Below are positions 25,841 to 34,300 of a stretch of DNA of 64,000 bases, in pieces. The notes under the pieces were generated by a model. That model did not search any database. It had not been told where the DNA came from and worked only from the letters and a program-made list of their open reading frames with translations. This DNA comes from Patescibacteria group bacterium UBA6805 (lineage in GTDB: Bacteria; Patescibacteriota; Minisyncoccia; Minisyncoccales; Minisyncoccaceae): positions 1 to 64,000 of the forward strand of contig DKFD01000006.1 in NCBI GenBank assembly GCA_002452735.1, in the 5' to 3' direction. Numbering within the stretch: the first letter of the stretch is position 1; each line of letters starts with the position of its first letter. The translations under genes and the position numbers were made by a program.

Positions 25841-25952
25841 TCCGGCCAATCCGGACACGAATCCGGCCAATCCGGCCAATCCGGACACGAATCCGGCCAA
25901 TGTGGACAGAATGCGGACAACACGGACAAAATGTGGACAAAATAAAGGACAA
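25841..25952 (+). repeat. Tandem repeat array before the ECF sigma gene
   Basis: The 21-bp unit TCCGGCCAATCCGGACACGA(A) occurs at 25841-25861 and 25871-25891, separated by a half unit TCCGGCCAA, followed by degenerate copies that retain (C/T)GGACA at about 25904, 25914, 25924, 25934 and 25946. A single 18-of-19 match to the unit lies inside the sigma gene at 26212-26230. There are no unique spacers, so it is not a CRISPR. Confidence 0.85.
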
Positions 25953-25966
25953 ATGAATACAGTAAA

Positions 25967-26476
25967 ATGCAGCCCAAAGAATTCAAAGAACAATTTTTTT
26001 CTCAAATATACGACGAGTACCTGGACAGGGTCTACCGTTTTGTATACTTCAAAGTCAATTCAGAGGAAATAGCCCAGGACATCACTTCCGAGATATTCGC
26101 CCGTTTATGGAAGCAAATCTCTATGGACACTGATATTAGAAATCCGTCTGGTTTTTTGTTCAAAACCGCCAGAAACATGCTCGTTGACCACTATCGCGGC
26201 AAGGAAAGGAGTCCGGCCAATCTGGACACGGTGGCTTTTATGATCAAAGACGATAACCAGGACATTGAGAAAAAGGTCTTAATGGACGAGGACATGAAAA
26301 AGGTCAGGCTGGCCATGAGTCAATTAAAGGACGAATACCGCCAGGCCGTGTTTTTGTACTATGTGGAACAAGAGCCCATCAGCGAAGTGGCCAAGGTTCT
26401 GGGCAAATCAGCCAACAACACCCGGGTAACCATACACCGGGGCATGAAACAGCTGAAGAAAATCCTTGAGGCCTAA
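25967..26476 (+). CDS. ECF-type RNA polymerase sigma factor
   Basis: The 169-residue protein has sigma region 2 (about 8-80; YDEYLDRVYRFVYFKV, QDITSEIFARLWK, GFLFKTARNMLVDHYR) and region 4 (about 110-165; LKDEYRQAVFLYYVEQEPISEVAKVLG and NNTRVTIHRGMKQLKKIL in part). There is no region 3, as in extracytoplasmic-function sigmas. It is followed after 39 nt by a membrane DUF5667 protein that probably acts as anti-sigma factor. The operon points at the S-layer-like gene, a possible target. Confidence 0.92.
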   Translation: MQPKEFKEQFFSQIYDEYLDRVYRFVYFKVNSEEIAQDITSEIFARLWKQISMDTDIRNPSGFLFKTARNMLVDHYRGKERSPANLDTVAFMIKDDNQDIEKKVLMDEDMKKVRLAMSQLKDEYRQAVFLYYVEQEPISEVAKVLGKSANNTRVTIHRGMKQLKKILEA

Positions 26477-26515
26477 GTGTAATAAAAGCAGGGTTTTTAC
26501 GTCTTTTATTGTAAT

Positions 26516-27244
26516 ATGGACGAATTCACTCTTATTAAAAAGCTGGAAGCTCTCAAAACCGTTAAACCCAGTCCTGATTGGGCTTTTTCAGCTAAATCCA
26601 GGATTCTCGGCCAGAGCTTTGAGAAAGCTCAGGGTTTTTCCTTTGACCTGGTTTTTAACCAAAGGAGATTGGCTCCGGTTTTCGCTTCCTGCCTGATAAT
26701 CTTCACAATCATGCCTTTTGTCTTTGCCAAGGACGCTTTGCCGGGCGAGGCCTTGTATGGACTGAAGAAAGCAGAGGAGGCCGTCAAATACAAATTAATG
26801 GCCTCGGGAGAGCAGAAGTCAGTGGCCCAGCTGGAAAATGTCCGGTCCAGGCTGAACGAGCTTGACAAAATAACGAATCAAAGCGAAAACCAGGGCAAGA
26901 AACTGGCAGCCGGCATCAAGGAAACGAAACAGGCCCTGAGCCGGGCTTCCAGGGAATTGGTCAATGTTCCCCAGAATCAGAGGGCGGAACTGGTGGCAAA
27001 AATCGTCGGCCAGATAACGGCTATTGAAGAAAAAACAAATGCTGCTATAATGGACACAGACGAAAAGGAGTATCAAGAGCTTTACAAGTTTTTTATTGAA
27101 AACGAGATTAAGGAGCTGGAAGAGAGGGAAGCCAACCTGAGCCAGGAACAAAAAGACTTATTAATTAAAACAAAAGAATTGTTTGAACAAGGAGAATATT
27201 CGGAAGCAATGGAAGCGATATATCAGATACAACCAAATAATTAG
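26516..27244 (+). CDS. DUF5667 membrane protein, probable anti-sigma factor
   Basis: The 242-residue protein has a cytoplasmic N-terminus of about 55 residues, one membrane helix (about 56-74, FASCLIIFTIMPFVFA) and then the DUF5667 signature KDALPGEALYGLKKAEEAVKYKL. The rest is long, charged and helical. Proteins of this layout follow ECF sigma genes in many bacteria; holding the sigma factor at the membrane is inferred from that pairing. Confidence 0.78.
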   Translation: MDEFTLIKKLEALKTVKPSPDWAFSAKSRILGQSFEKAQGFSFDLVFNQRRLAPVFASCLIIFTIMPFVFAKDALPGEALYGLKKAEEAVKYKLMASGEQKSVAQLENVRSRLNELDKITNQSENQGKKLAAGIKETKQALSRASRELVNVPQNQRAELVAKIVGQITAIEEKTNAAIMDTDEKEYQELYKFFIENEIKELEEREANLSQEQKDLLIKTKELFEQGEYSEAMEAIYQIQPNN

Positions 27245-27261
27245 ACGCAATCCCTGTTTCA

Positions 27262-27307
27262 GAGGTTCAACTTCAGAATTAATCTTTTAATTTTGAGGTT
27301 GAGCCTC
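27262..27307 (+). repeat. Long hairpin between the anti-sigma and S-layer genes
   Basis: Positions 27262-27282 pair with 27287-27307 over 21 bp around the loop TCTT, with three G-U type pairs and no mismatches. No T-run follows. The rest of the 240-nt gap is AT-rich with possible -10 boxes; GATAAT at about 27469-27474 lies 10 nt before the S-layer ATG. Confidence 0.85.
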
Positions 27308-27484
27308 AAGAGGGAGACAAGGATTGTTGAAAGAGGCGGCTTGACCCTTAAAGTCGGTCGATGAGCAGCCAGGATAAATATAAACGATAAAACAAGATTG
27401 TTTCTTTAAAAAAGAATTTTATATAAACACTTCACCTTATTTAATTCTCAATATTTAAAGAAGCAATCGATAATATATTTTAAA

Positions 27485-30400
27485 ATGAGTAAAAACAAAT
27501 TAGGAATCATTACTGGTTTGTGTTTTGCTTTAATGGTTGCAGTAACTCCGGTTATGGCCGCTTGTGACTTGCAGCACCCTGCTGAATGTACAAACGATCA
27601 ATTGATCGCTTTGATTACAGGATTGCTGGGCACTGGCACAGGCACTGGCGTAACAGGAACTATCAACGGCATTCCCGCTGGTTTTCAGTTTACTACCAAC
27701 CTAATGCAAACTTCATCCAGTAATGATGTAAAATATCTTCAGATTTTGTTGAACTCTGATGCAGCTACTCAAATAGCCGCCACAGGCGCTGGTTCTCCTG
27801 GAAACGAGACCTCGTACTTTGGCACTCTTACAAAAGCAGCTGTCGTCAAGTTCCAGAATAAATACGCTTCCGAAGTTTTGGCTCCTTACGGCTTGACCGC
27901 AGGAACCGGATACTTTGGTTCTACTTCAAGAGCCAAGGCCAACGCCTTGATTGCCGCTGGCACAGGAACCGGAACAACTCTTCCCGAAGGTTGCACGTCA
28001 ACCTCTGGATTTAGTCCTGTAACCGGCCAGTCATGTTCATCTGGCACGACAGTGGTTCTTCCCGAAGGTTGCACGTCAACCTCTGGATACAGCCCAATAA
28101 CCGGCCAGTCATGTTCATCTGGCACGACAACTCCGATATCAGGAGCATTTAGTGTTGTTTTGGCTTCAACAAACCCGGCTTCAGGAACATTGGTTCAGGG
28201 CCAGGCAACAGCTGACTTAATGCACTTCTTGGTTTCCAATGGAACAAGCAGTGAAGTTAAGATTACAGCAGTTGAATTGACCAGACTGGGTGTTTCAGCT
28301 GACGCCACATTATCAGGCGTTTACTTGTTTGAGGGAGCGAGCAGATTAACTGATGCTGGTACGATATCTGCAGGAAAAATTACATTTAATAACGCCAACG
28401 GTGTTATTGTAATTCCTGCAAACAGCTCAAAAATAATTTCAGTAAAATCTGACATCCTTGCCGCATCAAACGGTCAAACCATCGGCATTTCACTGTCTGG
28501 CGTCACGGCTGGCACAGCATTAAGCGGAACAGCGCTTCCAATTACCGGAAACATTCACACTATTGCCGCTGCTGACTTGGCAGCCGTTAATGTTGGCGCT
28601 CCGTTGCCGACATTAGTTGTTGGAATTCCAACTCCGACCGACCCAATAGCTGGTGTTAGAGTTTGGGAGTCAACATTTACTATTAATAACAGAAATGTTA
28701 ACTTCTCAAGACTGTCATTAAGACAGATTAACTCCATTGGTTCTGCTGATGTTGCCAATTTCAAATTGGTAATTGACGGAGAAGAAGTGGCCACGGTCGC
28801 GTCATTGGATGCCAACGGCTATGCAACTTTTACATTTAACAAGGTCCTTCAAACAGGAACAAGAAGCGTAAAAGTTTTAGCAGACATTAATGGCGGTTCG
28901 GGAAGACAACTTCAAATGTCTTTGAGAAACAGAGCTGACATCGATGTCAAGGATTCGGAATATAATGTTAATGTTTCAGTAACGGGTGCTCCTGCTACGG
29001 CAAACGCCATGCTTATCAACGAAGGCGTATTCTCAATTACAGCCGACAACGCCGCATTGCCGGTAACGGTTGCCAATAGCGCTTCCGGTATTCTAATCGG
29101 AAAATGGAAGTTTAAGGCAACTGGCGAAGCTGTAAAAGTGGAAACATTGACAGCCGGATTTGCTTATGTTGACAATTCTGGTGGTACTAACGCAGCCGCC
29201 ACGCTAAGGAACGGCAAGATTATGATTGATGGTGTTCAATACGGCAGCACTGCTACTTTACTTCCAGCCGGAACAGGCTATGCCATTAACTACACGTTCC
29301 AGCCCGGAGTCGAGGTTGTGGTTGGTGTTTATGCTGACATTTTTGACAACGATGGACTGCTCCATGGTCAACCCGCTGTTCCAACCATTGAGGCAAACGA
29401 CACCATTACAGCCACCTTGGTTGCTGGAGTTGCCAATGGTACAAAACAGACATCATTGGGACCCATTGATGTTCCAACAGCTGGTCAGGTAGCCAGCGCG
29501 CCCGCAAGTCAAATTCTTGTTGCCACCGCTGGAGCAACTTTGGTAACCACGCCAAGCTATGGAACGCAGAACACGGTTCTTCCGAGAACAGCGTTTAAGA
29601 TTGGTTCTTGGACACTAACAGCTGGCACGACAGAAAATATCAATGTTAACAATCTTAGATTTGTTATCGCTCTTGTCGCTGGTGGTGGTGGTGCTAACAC
29701 GTTTACCGAGGCTGACATGTCTGACATGTATGTCGTTTACTCAATAGCTGGTGGCAGCCCTGTGACATCGACAGTTAGGCCGACTCCGTTAGATACAAAC
29801 GACTTCCCGGTAAGCTTTGTGTTGTCAAAAACCCAAACAGCAACAATCGAATTGTATTCCAATTTGGTTGCTGGCGCTGTTGACATAGACGATTCAGTGC
29901 GAGCCACTTTGACAGTAACCGGTACCGGAGCTCAATCCGGCGCTGCCGCCGTTGTTGGTGGTAGTCCGGCAGCTGGTCAAGAAATCGTTTACAAGGCAGC
30001 TTCTTTGACGATCACGAGAGACGCTTCAACTCCGGCAGCTTCATTGGTTGCAGGAAATAGCGCGGTAAAGACAGTATCTTACAAATTTGAAGCGCTGAAC
30101 GACAATTACACCCTTCTTCAATTGGTTGTGGGCATTACTGACCCAACGGCAGTAGTTTCTGCCAGCCTGAAAGAGGGTTCTGCCACGCTTCAGACCATAA
30201 CAGGTATTGGCGCAGCGCCCGCTTCGGTAACATTCAATACCCCCATTACTATCTATGCTAACACTCCAAAGATTTTGGACGTAGAATTAACATTGGGTAG
30301 TATCGGATTTGGTATGGGTGCTACTGGTGCTGATATAACAACTGACTACACGAACGCTTTGGTCAGGTCGTCTGCAACAGGCGTCGCCGCTTTAACCGGT

Positions 30401-31543
30401 GATGTCGCTGCTGCTGGCAACGCAATTTACGCTTACAAGTCAGTTCCGACCATTAGCATTGAGGGATTACCGAATACCGTTTTAGCAAACGGCACCAAAA
30501 TATTACAGAAGTTCACGGTTGGCAGTGCTTCAAGCACAACCAACTGGAAGCAGGTAATATTCAGTATTACAAGATCAAACGGTCCGACAATTGACAATTG
30601 TAACGCAGCTGTTTGTACAGGACTTGTGCTTTCCCAGGGAGGAGTAGTGGTTCCGGGAACATTTTATGCTAGTGGCAACCTTACGGCTGCCGCGGCAAAC
30701 ACCATTACCGTTAAGTTCATTCCTGACAACGAAGAACAAATCGGAACTGGAACCTCAAAGACTTACGAACTGAAGGCCACCAACGTTGCCGGTACAGTAA
30801 CGGCCGGTCACTACATTTCTACAAGTATTGCCGCTCCGTCTAATGCAAAGACTGCTTCAGGTCCGTTCGCTAGATACGCAACAGCTGCCACAACATTGAG
30901 ATATTATGCTGCTGGCGCTACTGTTGCTGCTAACGATATAAGGCAGACAGCCGTTCCTCAGTACACGACCGTTGATGTAGTTGCTGGTGCAGACACGACG
31001 ATAACAGAGCATAACTCCGCTTTAAAAATCCAACAGGCATACGGAATCACGGGCAACATAGTGTTGACTTTGGCAGAGGGTGGTGTTGACAACCAGGCCG
31101 CTGCCGCAACCTTTGTTGTAACAGGCGCTGGTGCTGCTGATTTGGTATGTACTCCATTCACAGGCGCAGCAGGCGCTGGTGTGTTTGCCGCAGGTGGTGT
31201 GTTTAGCACTATTCAGTCTGTTGTTTGTGCTGGTACAGGCGCGCAGTTAAAGATATTCGGAATAACCGTGGTTGATGATGCTGACGGTGCTGCGAGTGGT
31301 ACGGGTTTGATTATAACCATTACCAAAGAAGCAGCCGACTATGCAGTAGGAGATCCGGTTGTCGCCGCAACTGATTCTGACTTTGCTATACCATTAACTG
31401 GAACACCGGTTGCACCCGCAAGTTCATTTATCTGGTCAGATTTGTCTGCTCTCTCTCATTCCATCGTAACGAATGACTGGGCAACAGAATGGCTGGTAAA
31501 GAACTTGGCAACTGATGCGCAAACCCTTCAGGGTCAAGGCTAG
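27485..31543 (+). CDS. Large S-layer-like surface protein with peptidoglycan-binding domain
   Basis: The 1352-residue protein has a Sec signal peptide (cleavage after VTPVMA, about residue 24), a peptidoglycan-binding-like module (about 75-160; SSNDVKYLQILLNSDA, SYFGTLTKAAVVKFQNKY, GYFGSTSRAKANALI) and two copies of the linker LPEGCTSTSGxSPxTGQSCS. A long series of beta-sandwich segments rich in Ala, Thr, Gly and Val follows (about 215-1340). Lysine and cysteine are sparse in the latter part. No membrane anchor is seen at the C-terminus, so the PG-binding module may hold it to the wall. Likely the main surface-layer protein, possibly under the adjacent ECF sigma factor. Confidence 0.8.
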   Translation: MSKNKLGIITGLCFALMVAVTPVMAACDLQHPAECTNDQLIALITGLLGTGTGTGVTGTINGIPAGFQFTTNLMQTSSSNDVKYLQILLNSDAATQIAATGAGSPGNETSYFGTLTKAAVVKFQNKYASEVLAPYGLTAGTGYFGSTSRAKANALIAAGTGTGTTLPEGCTSTSGFSPVTGQSCSSGTTVVLPEGCTSTSGYSPITGQSCSSGTTTPISGAFSVVLASTNPASGTLVQGQATADLMHFLVSNGTSSEVKITAVELTRLGVSADATLSGVYLFEGASRLTDAGTISAGKITFNNANGVIVIPANSSKIISVKSDILAASNGQTIGISLSGVTAGTALSGTALPITGNIHTIAAADLAAVNVGAPLPTLVVGIPTPTDPIAGVRVWESTFTINNRNVNFSRLSLRQINSIGSADVANFKLVIDGEEVATVASLDANGYATFTFNKVLQTGTRSVKVLADINGGSGRQLQMSLRNRADIDVKDSEYNVNVSVTGAPATANAMLINEGVFSITADNAALPVTVANSASGILIGKWKFKATGEAVKVETLTAGFAYVDNSGGTNAAATLRNGKIMIDGVQYGSTATLLPAGTGYAINYTFQPGVEVVVGVYADIFDNDGLLHGQPAVPTIEANDTITATLVAGVANGTKQTSLGPIDVPTAGQVASAPASQILVATAGATLVTTPSYGTQNTVLPRTAFKIGSWTLTAGTTENINVNNLRFVIALVAGGGGANTFTEADMSDMYVVYSIAGGSPVTSTVRPTPLDTNDFPVSFVLSKTQTATIELYSNLVAGAVDIDDSVRATLTVTGTGAQSGAAAVVGGSPAAGQEIVYKAASLTITRDASTPAASLVAGNSAVKTVSYKFEALNDNYTLLQLVVGITDPTAVVSASLKEGSATLQTITGIGAAPASVTFNTPITIYANTPKILDVELTLGSIGFGMGATGADITTDYTNALVRSSATGVAALTGDVAAAGNAIYAYKSVPTISIEGLPNTVLANGTKILQKFTVGSASSTTNWKQVIFSITRSNGPTIDNCNAAVCTGLVLSQGGVVVPGTFYASGNLTAAAANTITVKFIPDNEEQIGTGTSKTYELKATNVAGTVTAGHYISTSIAAPSNAKTASGPFARYATAATTLRYYAAGATVAANDIRQTAVPQYTTVDVVAGADTTITEHNSALKIQQAYGITGNIVLTLAEGGVDNQAAAATFVVTGAGAADLVCTPFTGAAGAGVFAAGGVFSTIQSVVCAGTGAQLKIFGITVVDDADGAASGTGLIITITKEAADYAVGDPVVAATDSDFAIPLTGTPVAPASSFIWSDLSALSHSIVTNDWATEWLVKNLATDAQTLQGQG
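27980..28135 (+). repeat. 78-bp in-frame tandem duplication in the S-layer gene
   Basis: A 78-bp unit starting CTTCCCGAAGGTTGC is present at 27980 and again at 28058, encoding LPEGCTSTSG..SP.TGQSCSSGT twice. The copies differ at a few bases only (F versus Y, V versus I), indicating a recent duplication. Confidence 0.9.
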
Positions 31544-31572
31544 TAATTAGTTTCCCGATAGCGAAAATCGGA

Positions 31573-31606
31573 AAGAAGAGATCCTCACGGGTCTCTTCTT
31601 TTTTTA
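31573..31606 (+). terminator. Terminator after the S-layer gene
   Basis: AAGAAGAGA (31573-31581) pairs with TCTCTTCTT (31592-31600), then six Ts. Strong. Confidence 0.92.
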
Positions 31607-31635
31607 TTGCCTTATAATCTTTTTATTGATATAAT
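31606..31635 (+). promoter_or_regulatory. Promoter of LamG pilin 5
   Basis: TTGCCT (31610-31615 region, best read as TTGCCT just after the terminator) and TATAAT (31630-31635); the ATG follows after 7 nt. A second TATAAT directly follows the TTGCCT. Confidence 0.55.
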
Positions 31636-31642
31636 TATTTCA

Positions 31643-32518
31643 ATGAATCAGAACAAATCATTCACCCTGATTGAAATACTGGTGGTCATTGTGATTATCG
31701 GAATCATTTCCGCTTTTATCATCGTTTCCCTGTCCGAAACTTCTTCCAGGGCCAGGATTGCCAAGTCCCAGGCCTTTGCCACTTCTTTGAAAAACGCTTT
31801 GATGTTGAATCTGGTTTCCGAATGGAAGATGGACGAAGGTTCGGGCGCGACCATAAACGACAAGTGGGGGATATATAACGGGACTTTGACCAACGGGGAC
31901 TGGAAGAGCGGCGCTGAATGCGTTTCCGGCTCCTGTTTATACTTCAGCGGCGACGATTACATCAATACCGGTCTCGGTTTTTCTTTGCCTAATTATGTGG
32001 AAAAATACGGGATGTCTTTGGCTGCTTGGATAAAAACTTCTTCCACCGCGGTTCAGTCAGTCGTTTCTCAGGACAGCAACAGCGGTTGCACCTATTCCTG
32101 CGCCGGAGGTCTGTATATCATGAGCAACAAGGCCAGGGCCATCATTTACGACGGAGCCGCTTACCAGTACGTTGTCAGCACTTCCGATGCCAACGACAAC
32201 AACTGGCATTATCTGGTGGCCAGCTTTAACAATGACCATAAAGTAAGGATATATTTTGACGGTAAGGAAGAAAATAGCCAGGTTTTGAATGATTATGCTA
32301 ATTACAGCCCAATAGGCATAACCATCGGGTATTTGAAAGAGTTGACCATGAAGAACTATGTCGTCGGCTATCTGGACGAGGTGAGGGTTTTTAACGAGGC
32401 AGTGAGCGAAACCAGGGTAAGGTCTGATTATTACGCTTATCTCAACGAGTTGCTGGTTAAAAAAGCAATAATCCTTGACGATTATTTATCAAGAATGTTG
32501 GAATTAAAAACAATATGA
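31643..32518 (+). CDS. Type IV pilin-like protein with LamG domain (pilin 5 of 5)
   Basis: The ATG at 31643 gives 291 residues starting MNQNKSFTLIEILVVIVIIG; an in-frame upstream start would destroy the pilin leader. The LamG core has CVSGSCLYFSGDDYI, MSLAAWIKTS, NNWHYLVASFNND and GYLDEVRVFNEAV. The C-terminal repeat is diverged: RSDYYAYLNELLVKKAI and DYLSRMLELK. It lies directly downstream of the S-layer gene and is not overlapped by a following gene. Confidence 0.85.
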   Translation: MNQNKSFTLIEILVVIVIIGIISAFIIVSLSETSSRARIAKSQAFATSLKNALMLNLVSEWKMDEGSGATINDKWGIYNGTLTNGDWKSGAECVSGSCLYFSGDDYINTGLGFSLPNYVEKYGMSLAAWIKTSSTAVQSVVSQDSNSGCTYSCAGGLYIMSNKARAIIYDGAAYQYVVSTSDANDNNWHYLVASFNNDHKVRIYFDGKEENSQVLNDYANYSPIGITIGYLKELTMKNYVVGYLDEVRVFNEAVSETRVRSDYYAYLNELLVKKAIILDDYLSRMLELKTI

Positions 32519-32531
32519 AATGCGGTTGGTA

Positions 32532-32606
32532 TTGACAATATTACAAAAATAGATATAATCATAGTATGGTCAGTTTATATTAATTGATATAACTATAATA
32601 TAGTTA
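32532..32606 (+). promoter_or_regulatory. Promoter and AT-rich operator-like region of the DUF4143 ATPase
   Basis: TTGACA (32532-32537), 16-bp spacer, TATAAT (32554-32559). Downstream lies an AT-rich element with the palindrome AACTATAATATAGTT and the string ATATAGTTAAT just before the ATG. A very similar element precedes the fic gene at 42380-42409. Confidence 0.65.
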
Positions 32607-32610
32607 ATTT

Positions 32611-33744
32611 ATGATAGCCAGAACAATTACCCAGCAAATAGAACAAGAATTGGATAAGGGTGATAAGGTTATTATCATCTACGGCCCCCGCCAGGCCGGG
32701 AAAACCACTTTACTAGACTTTATTATCAAAAAGCAGAACAAATACAAATATCAAAAGTTTGTCGGAGACGATATCTATGCCCAGGGCATTTTCAGCCGCA
32801 ACGAACTGGAATCGTTGAAAAGAGTAATCGGGGACAAAAATCTGTTGGTTATAGACGAGGCCCAAAGAATAGAGAATATCGGCTTGAGCCTGAAGCTTCT
32901 AATCGATAATTTGCCGGTTGCCGTTATCGTTTCCGGTTCCGCTTCCTTTGACTTGGCGAACAAGATAAACGAGCCGCTAACCGGCCGGACCAAGACATTC
33001 TGGCTGTATCCCTTTTCTTACGGAGAAATAAAAGACAAATACAAGCAAACCTCTGATGATTTGGCCATTGAAGAAATGCTGCGTTTCGGCATGTTTCCGG
33101 CCGTCCATAACTTAAAGACGGAAAAAGAAAAAGAAGATTATTTGTATGAATATTTGAGCAATTATCTATATAAAGACGTCTTGGTCTTTGAAAAAATCAA
33201 GAAACCAAAAAAAGTCGTTGACCTTTTGTCTTTGCTGGCGCTTCAAATAGGCAAAGAAGTTTCTGTAGCCGAATTGGCTAAAAACCTGACGATCAGCCAG
33301 CCAGCGGTCCAAAACTATTTGGATGTTCTTGAAAAGATGTTTGTTTTGGTAAACTTAAGGGGATTCAGCCGTAATTTGCGCAAAGAGATATCGAAAACCT
33401 CTAAATACTATTTTGTTGACGTGGGTCTGAGAAACGCCTTAATCCGCAATTTCAATTCTTTAAAAATACGGCCGGATACCGGGGAGCTGTTTGAAAACTG
33501 GTTTATCATGGAAAAGATAAAGCAAGCCAATAATTCGCGCCAGTTTTCCAACTTTTATTTCTGGCGGACTTATGACCAGAAAGAGATAGATTTAATCCAG
33601 GAAAGAAGCGGAAAACTTGTCGGTTACGAATGCAAGCTTTCCGACAAAAAACCGCTGGCGCCCAAGGAATGGCTGGACACATATCAGCAATCGGAGTTTA
33701 AGGCGGTTAACAGCGGCAATTTTGCAGATTTTTTAACGGATTAG
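32611..33744 (+). CDS. AAA ATPase with DUF4143 domain
   Basis: The 377-residue protein has an AAA_14 domain with Walker A YGPRQAGKTTLL (about 24-35) and Walker B LLVIDEAQ (about 77-84), a helical middle with a helix-turn-helix (SVAELAKNLTISQPAVQNYLDVL), and the C-terminal DUF4143 region with a PD-(D/E)XK-like pattern EIDLI...YECKLS. Members are often seen in accessory regions and linked to defence or toxin-like roles, but their function is not established. Confidence 0.9.
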   Translation: MIARTITQQIEQELDKGDKVIIIYGPRQAGKTTLLDFIIKKQNKYKYQKFVGDDIYAQGIFSRNELESLKRVIGDKNLLVIDEAQRIENIGLSLKLLIDNLPVAVIVSGSASFDLANKINEPLTGRTKTFWLYPFSYGEIKDKYKQTSDDLAIEEMLRFGMFPAVHNLKTEKEKEDYLYEYLSNYLYKDVLVFEKIKKPKKVVDLLSLLALQIGKEVSVAELAKNLTISQPAVQNYLDVLEKMFVLVNLRGFSRNLRKEISKTSKYYFVDVGLRNALIRNFNSLKIRPDTGELFENWFIMEKIKQANNSRQFSNFYFWRTYDQKEIDLIQERSGKLVGYECKLSDKKPLAPKEWLDTYQQSEFKAVNSGNFADFLTD

Positions 33745-33795
33745 ACGAAATCAAAACACTTGTTATCGTATATTAAAAATATAATTAAAACATAT

Positions 33796-34104
33796 ATGAA
33801 CACATACGTTTCTTTGCTCATCGCCGGTTTCGGAGGAGGGTTTGTCAGGGGTCTCGTCGGCTACCTCAAGCACCAGTATTCGTACAAGAACGTGGGATTC
33901 AATCTTCCTTACTTCTTCAACATGATGTTCTTGTCCGGAATGGTCGGATTGCTCGTGGCCCTGGCCATCAATAATTCCTTTTTTACGATTGAGGGCGTGG
34001 AATACATTTCTTCGGGCCTGGCTTTTGTCATCGGATACGCCGGAGGGGACTTTCTCGAGGGAGTGGGCAAGATTATTTTGTCAAAAATCAGTCCGAAAGC
34101 TTGA
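33796..34104 (+). CDS. Hypothetical membrane protein (102 aa)
   Basis: The ATG at 33796 lies 10 nt after TATAAT (33780-33785), preferred over an upstream TTG. The product MNTYVSLLIAGFGGGFVRGL has three membrane helices (about 4-22, 38-58 and 72-92) and ends with a basic tail. No family is recognised with confidence; the glycine-rich first helix resembles small channel-like or phage-type membrane proteins. Confidence 0.65.
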   Translation: MNTYVSLLIAGFGGGFVRGLVGYLKHQYSYKNVGFNLPYFFNMMFLSGMVGLLVALAINNSFFTIEGVEYISSGLAFVIGYAGGDFLEGVGKIILSKISPKA

Positions 34105-34128
34105 CAAGAGAAATGCTTGGGGTAAAAT
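34101..34128 (+). promoter_or_regulatory. Promoter upstream of the giant surface-protein gene
   Basis: TTGACA (34101-34106) overlaps the stop of the preceding gene; 16-bp spacer; TAAAAT (34123-34128). The mRNA would carry a leader of about 165 nt before 34301 unless it ends near 34250. Confidence 0.75.
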
Positions 34129-34172
34129 GGATTGTAAGAATAAAGGTCTTTCTTCATTTTTAAGTTAGAAAG

Positions 34173-34235
34173 ATGAAAAACAGAACAATAAACACAATCG
34201 CTATCGGAAGCCGTTGGTCGGCAAGGTGGTTTTGA
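34173..34235 (+). CDS. Possible 20-aa leader peptide
   Basis: ATG 34173 opens a 20-codon frame, MKNRTINTIAIGSRWSARWF, ending TGA 34233-34235 within the leader of the giant surface-protein gene. A small GCCG/CGGC hairpin lies inside it and GGCGG plus seven Ts follow at once (34237-34248), an attenuator-like layout. A terminator for a short RNA is the alternative. Speculative. Confidence 0.3.
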   Translation: MKNRTINTIAIGSRWSARWF

Positions 34236-34300
34236 TGGCGGTTTTTTTATTTCATTTAAAAAATATAATAAAAAATAATAATTAACATAAAAATATAAGC

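Noticed and set aside
25841..25952. CRISPR array
   Set aside because: The units are adjacent and degenerate, with no unique spacers of constant length and no cas genes.
25800..26072. Frame encoding NPANPDT repeats
   Set aside because: It is a by-product of the tandem repeat, overlaps both real flanking genes and has no promoter or ribosome binding site of its own.
27308..27484. Riboswitch upstream of the S-layer gene
   Set aside because: I saw no known aptamer consensus; the region is simple AT-rich sequence apart from the hairpin.
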